Positions 63,752 to 64,000 of a stretch of DNA of 64,000 bases are shown piece after piece; the first letter of the stretch is position 1, and the number at the start of each line of letters is the position of its first letter. Origin of the DNA: Couchioplanes azureus (GTDB lineage Bacteria > Actinomycetota > Actinomycetes > Mycobacteriales > Micromonosporaceae); NCBI RefSeq assembly GCF_014648355.1, contig NZ_BMQY01000001.1:1108757-1172756 (forward strand), read 5' to 3'. The notes beneath the pieces are model-generated. The model was given only the letters and a program-made list of their open reading frames with translations. It was not told the origin of the DNA and ran no database searches. The position numbers and the translations under genes were made by a program.

Positions 63752-64000
63752 TTACGACTGACCGCGGCGCAGGATCGCCTGCTCCACCGCGCCGACCCGG
63801 TCGGCGAGCAGGCCCACCGCGCCGACCGCCCGGGTCATCGGATCGTCCCCGGCGCCCCCGAGCGCCCGCTCCCGCAGGAACGCGGCCTTGACCTCGCCCC
63901 ATCGCGCGGCCTGCTCCGCGGTGAGGCGCCCGCGCAGCTCCGCCAGCTTGAGCAGGTTGGCCTCCGCGCCGGAGGTCAGCGTCTGCGCCTCGCCGAGATA
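63752..64000 (-). CDS. C-terminal part of a helical hypothetical protein, cut by the window end
   Basis: At least 83 residues on the minus strand, ending in TAA at 63752-63754 and running off the right edge. The visible part is helical: TSGAEANLLKLAELRGRL, EQAARWGEVKAAFLRERALG, RAVGAVGLLADRVGAVEQAI. It resembles coiled-coil proteins but no family can be named. It converges on the previous gene. Confidence 0.6.
   Translation of the reverse strand, partial: YLGEAQTLTSGAEANLLKLAELRGRLTAEQAARWGEVKAAFLRERALGGAGDDPMTRAVGAVGLLADRVGAVEQAILRRGQS

Overview
The window is chromosomal DNA of a high-GC actinobacterium, most likely a member of the Micromonosporaceae (Actinoplanes/Micromonospora-like). This rests on very high third-position GC, many GTG starts, several apparently leaderless genes, a tRNA-deaminase-associated gene in front of tadA, a Streptomyces-type conservon (histidine kinase / roadblock / DUF742 / GTPase), and an integrated actinomycete integrative and conjugative element (AICE). 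The family-level assignment is inference; no rRNA or marker comparison could be run.

Layout. 1-5.1 kb is a loose region with small hypothetical or secreted proteins, a decayed CheB/PAS gene, tRNA-Pro(CGG), and a 42-nt copy of that tRNA's 3' part 1.8 kb away. 5.4-8.3 kb holds a divergent SDR/MerR pair, cutA, pyrE and a small membrane protein. 8.5-14 kb carries amino-acid biosynthesis: asd and lysC (aspartate pathway) and leuA with a leucine-rich leader peptide and attenuator-like hairpin. 14-16.6 kb encodes secreted proteins, including an HNH nuclease lipoprotein and a GH20 hexosaminidase. 16.7-22.9 kb is a complete oligopeptide ABC transporter, oppC-oppA-oppB-oppD-oppF. 23.4-28.5 kb is the recR-ybaB-dnaX-ffs-tRNA-Ser(GGA) housekeeping block, with an unusually long, repeat-filled tau tail in dnaX. 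28.8-32.5 kb has a STAS protein, tadA with its partner, deoD and tRNA-Ser(CGA).

32.5-47.57 kb is a 15-kb AICE inserted in the 3' end of tRNA-Ser(CGA). It is bounded by attL/attR repeats (20 + 36 bp identical around a 4-bp difference) and has paired integrase arm sites at both ends. It encodes integrase and excisionase, a Prim-Pol/DUF3631 replication module, small zinc-ribbon proteins, an FtsK-type DNA translocase for conjugation, a Nudix protein (compare Pif of pSAM2), SpdB-like and RRQRL-type proteins, and a divergent GntR-type regulator. The right end carries visibly lower-GC cargo: the GntR protein fused to a P-loop kinase-like domain, an overlapping second P-loop kinase, an orphan membrane protein, and an HNH endonuclease resembling ScoMcrA-type modification-dependent nucleases. 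This cargo and the repeat protein at 40.1 kb are the best candidates for undescribed functions.

47.6-64 kb returns to the chromosome: a DinB-family protein, prephenate dehydrogenase with a low-complexity insertion, a secreted propeller-like protein, an M23 lipoprotein, a PPGSHM-repeat membrane protein, mtnA, a DUF885 protein, a PHP-domain protein, and a conservon (57.5-63.7 kb) whose overlapping genes form one signalling operon. Short GC-rich tandem repeats recur throughout, both between genes and inside coding sequences.
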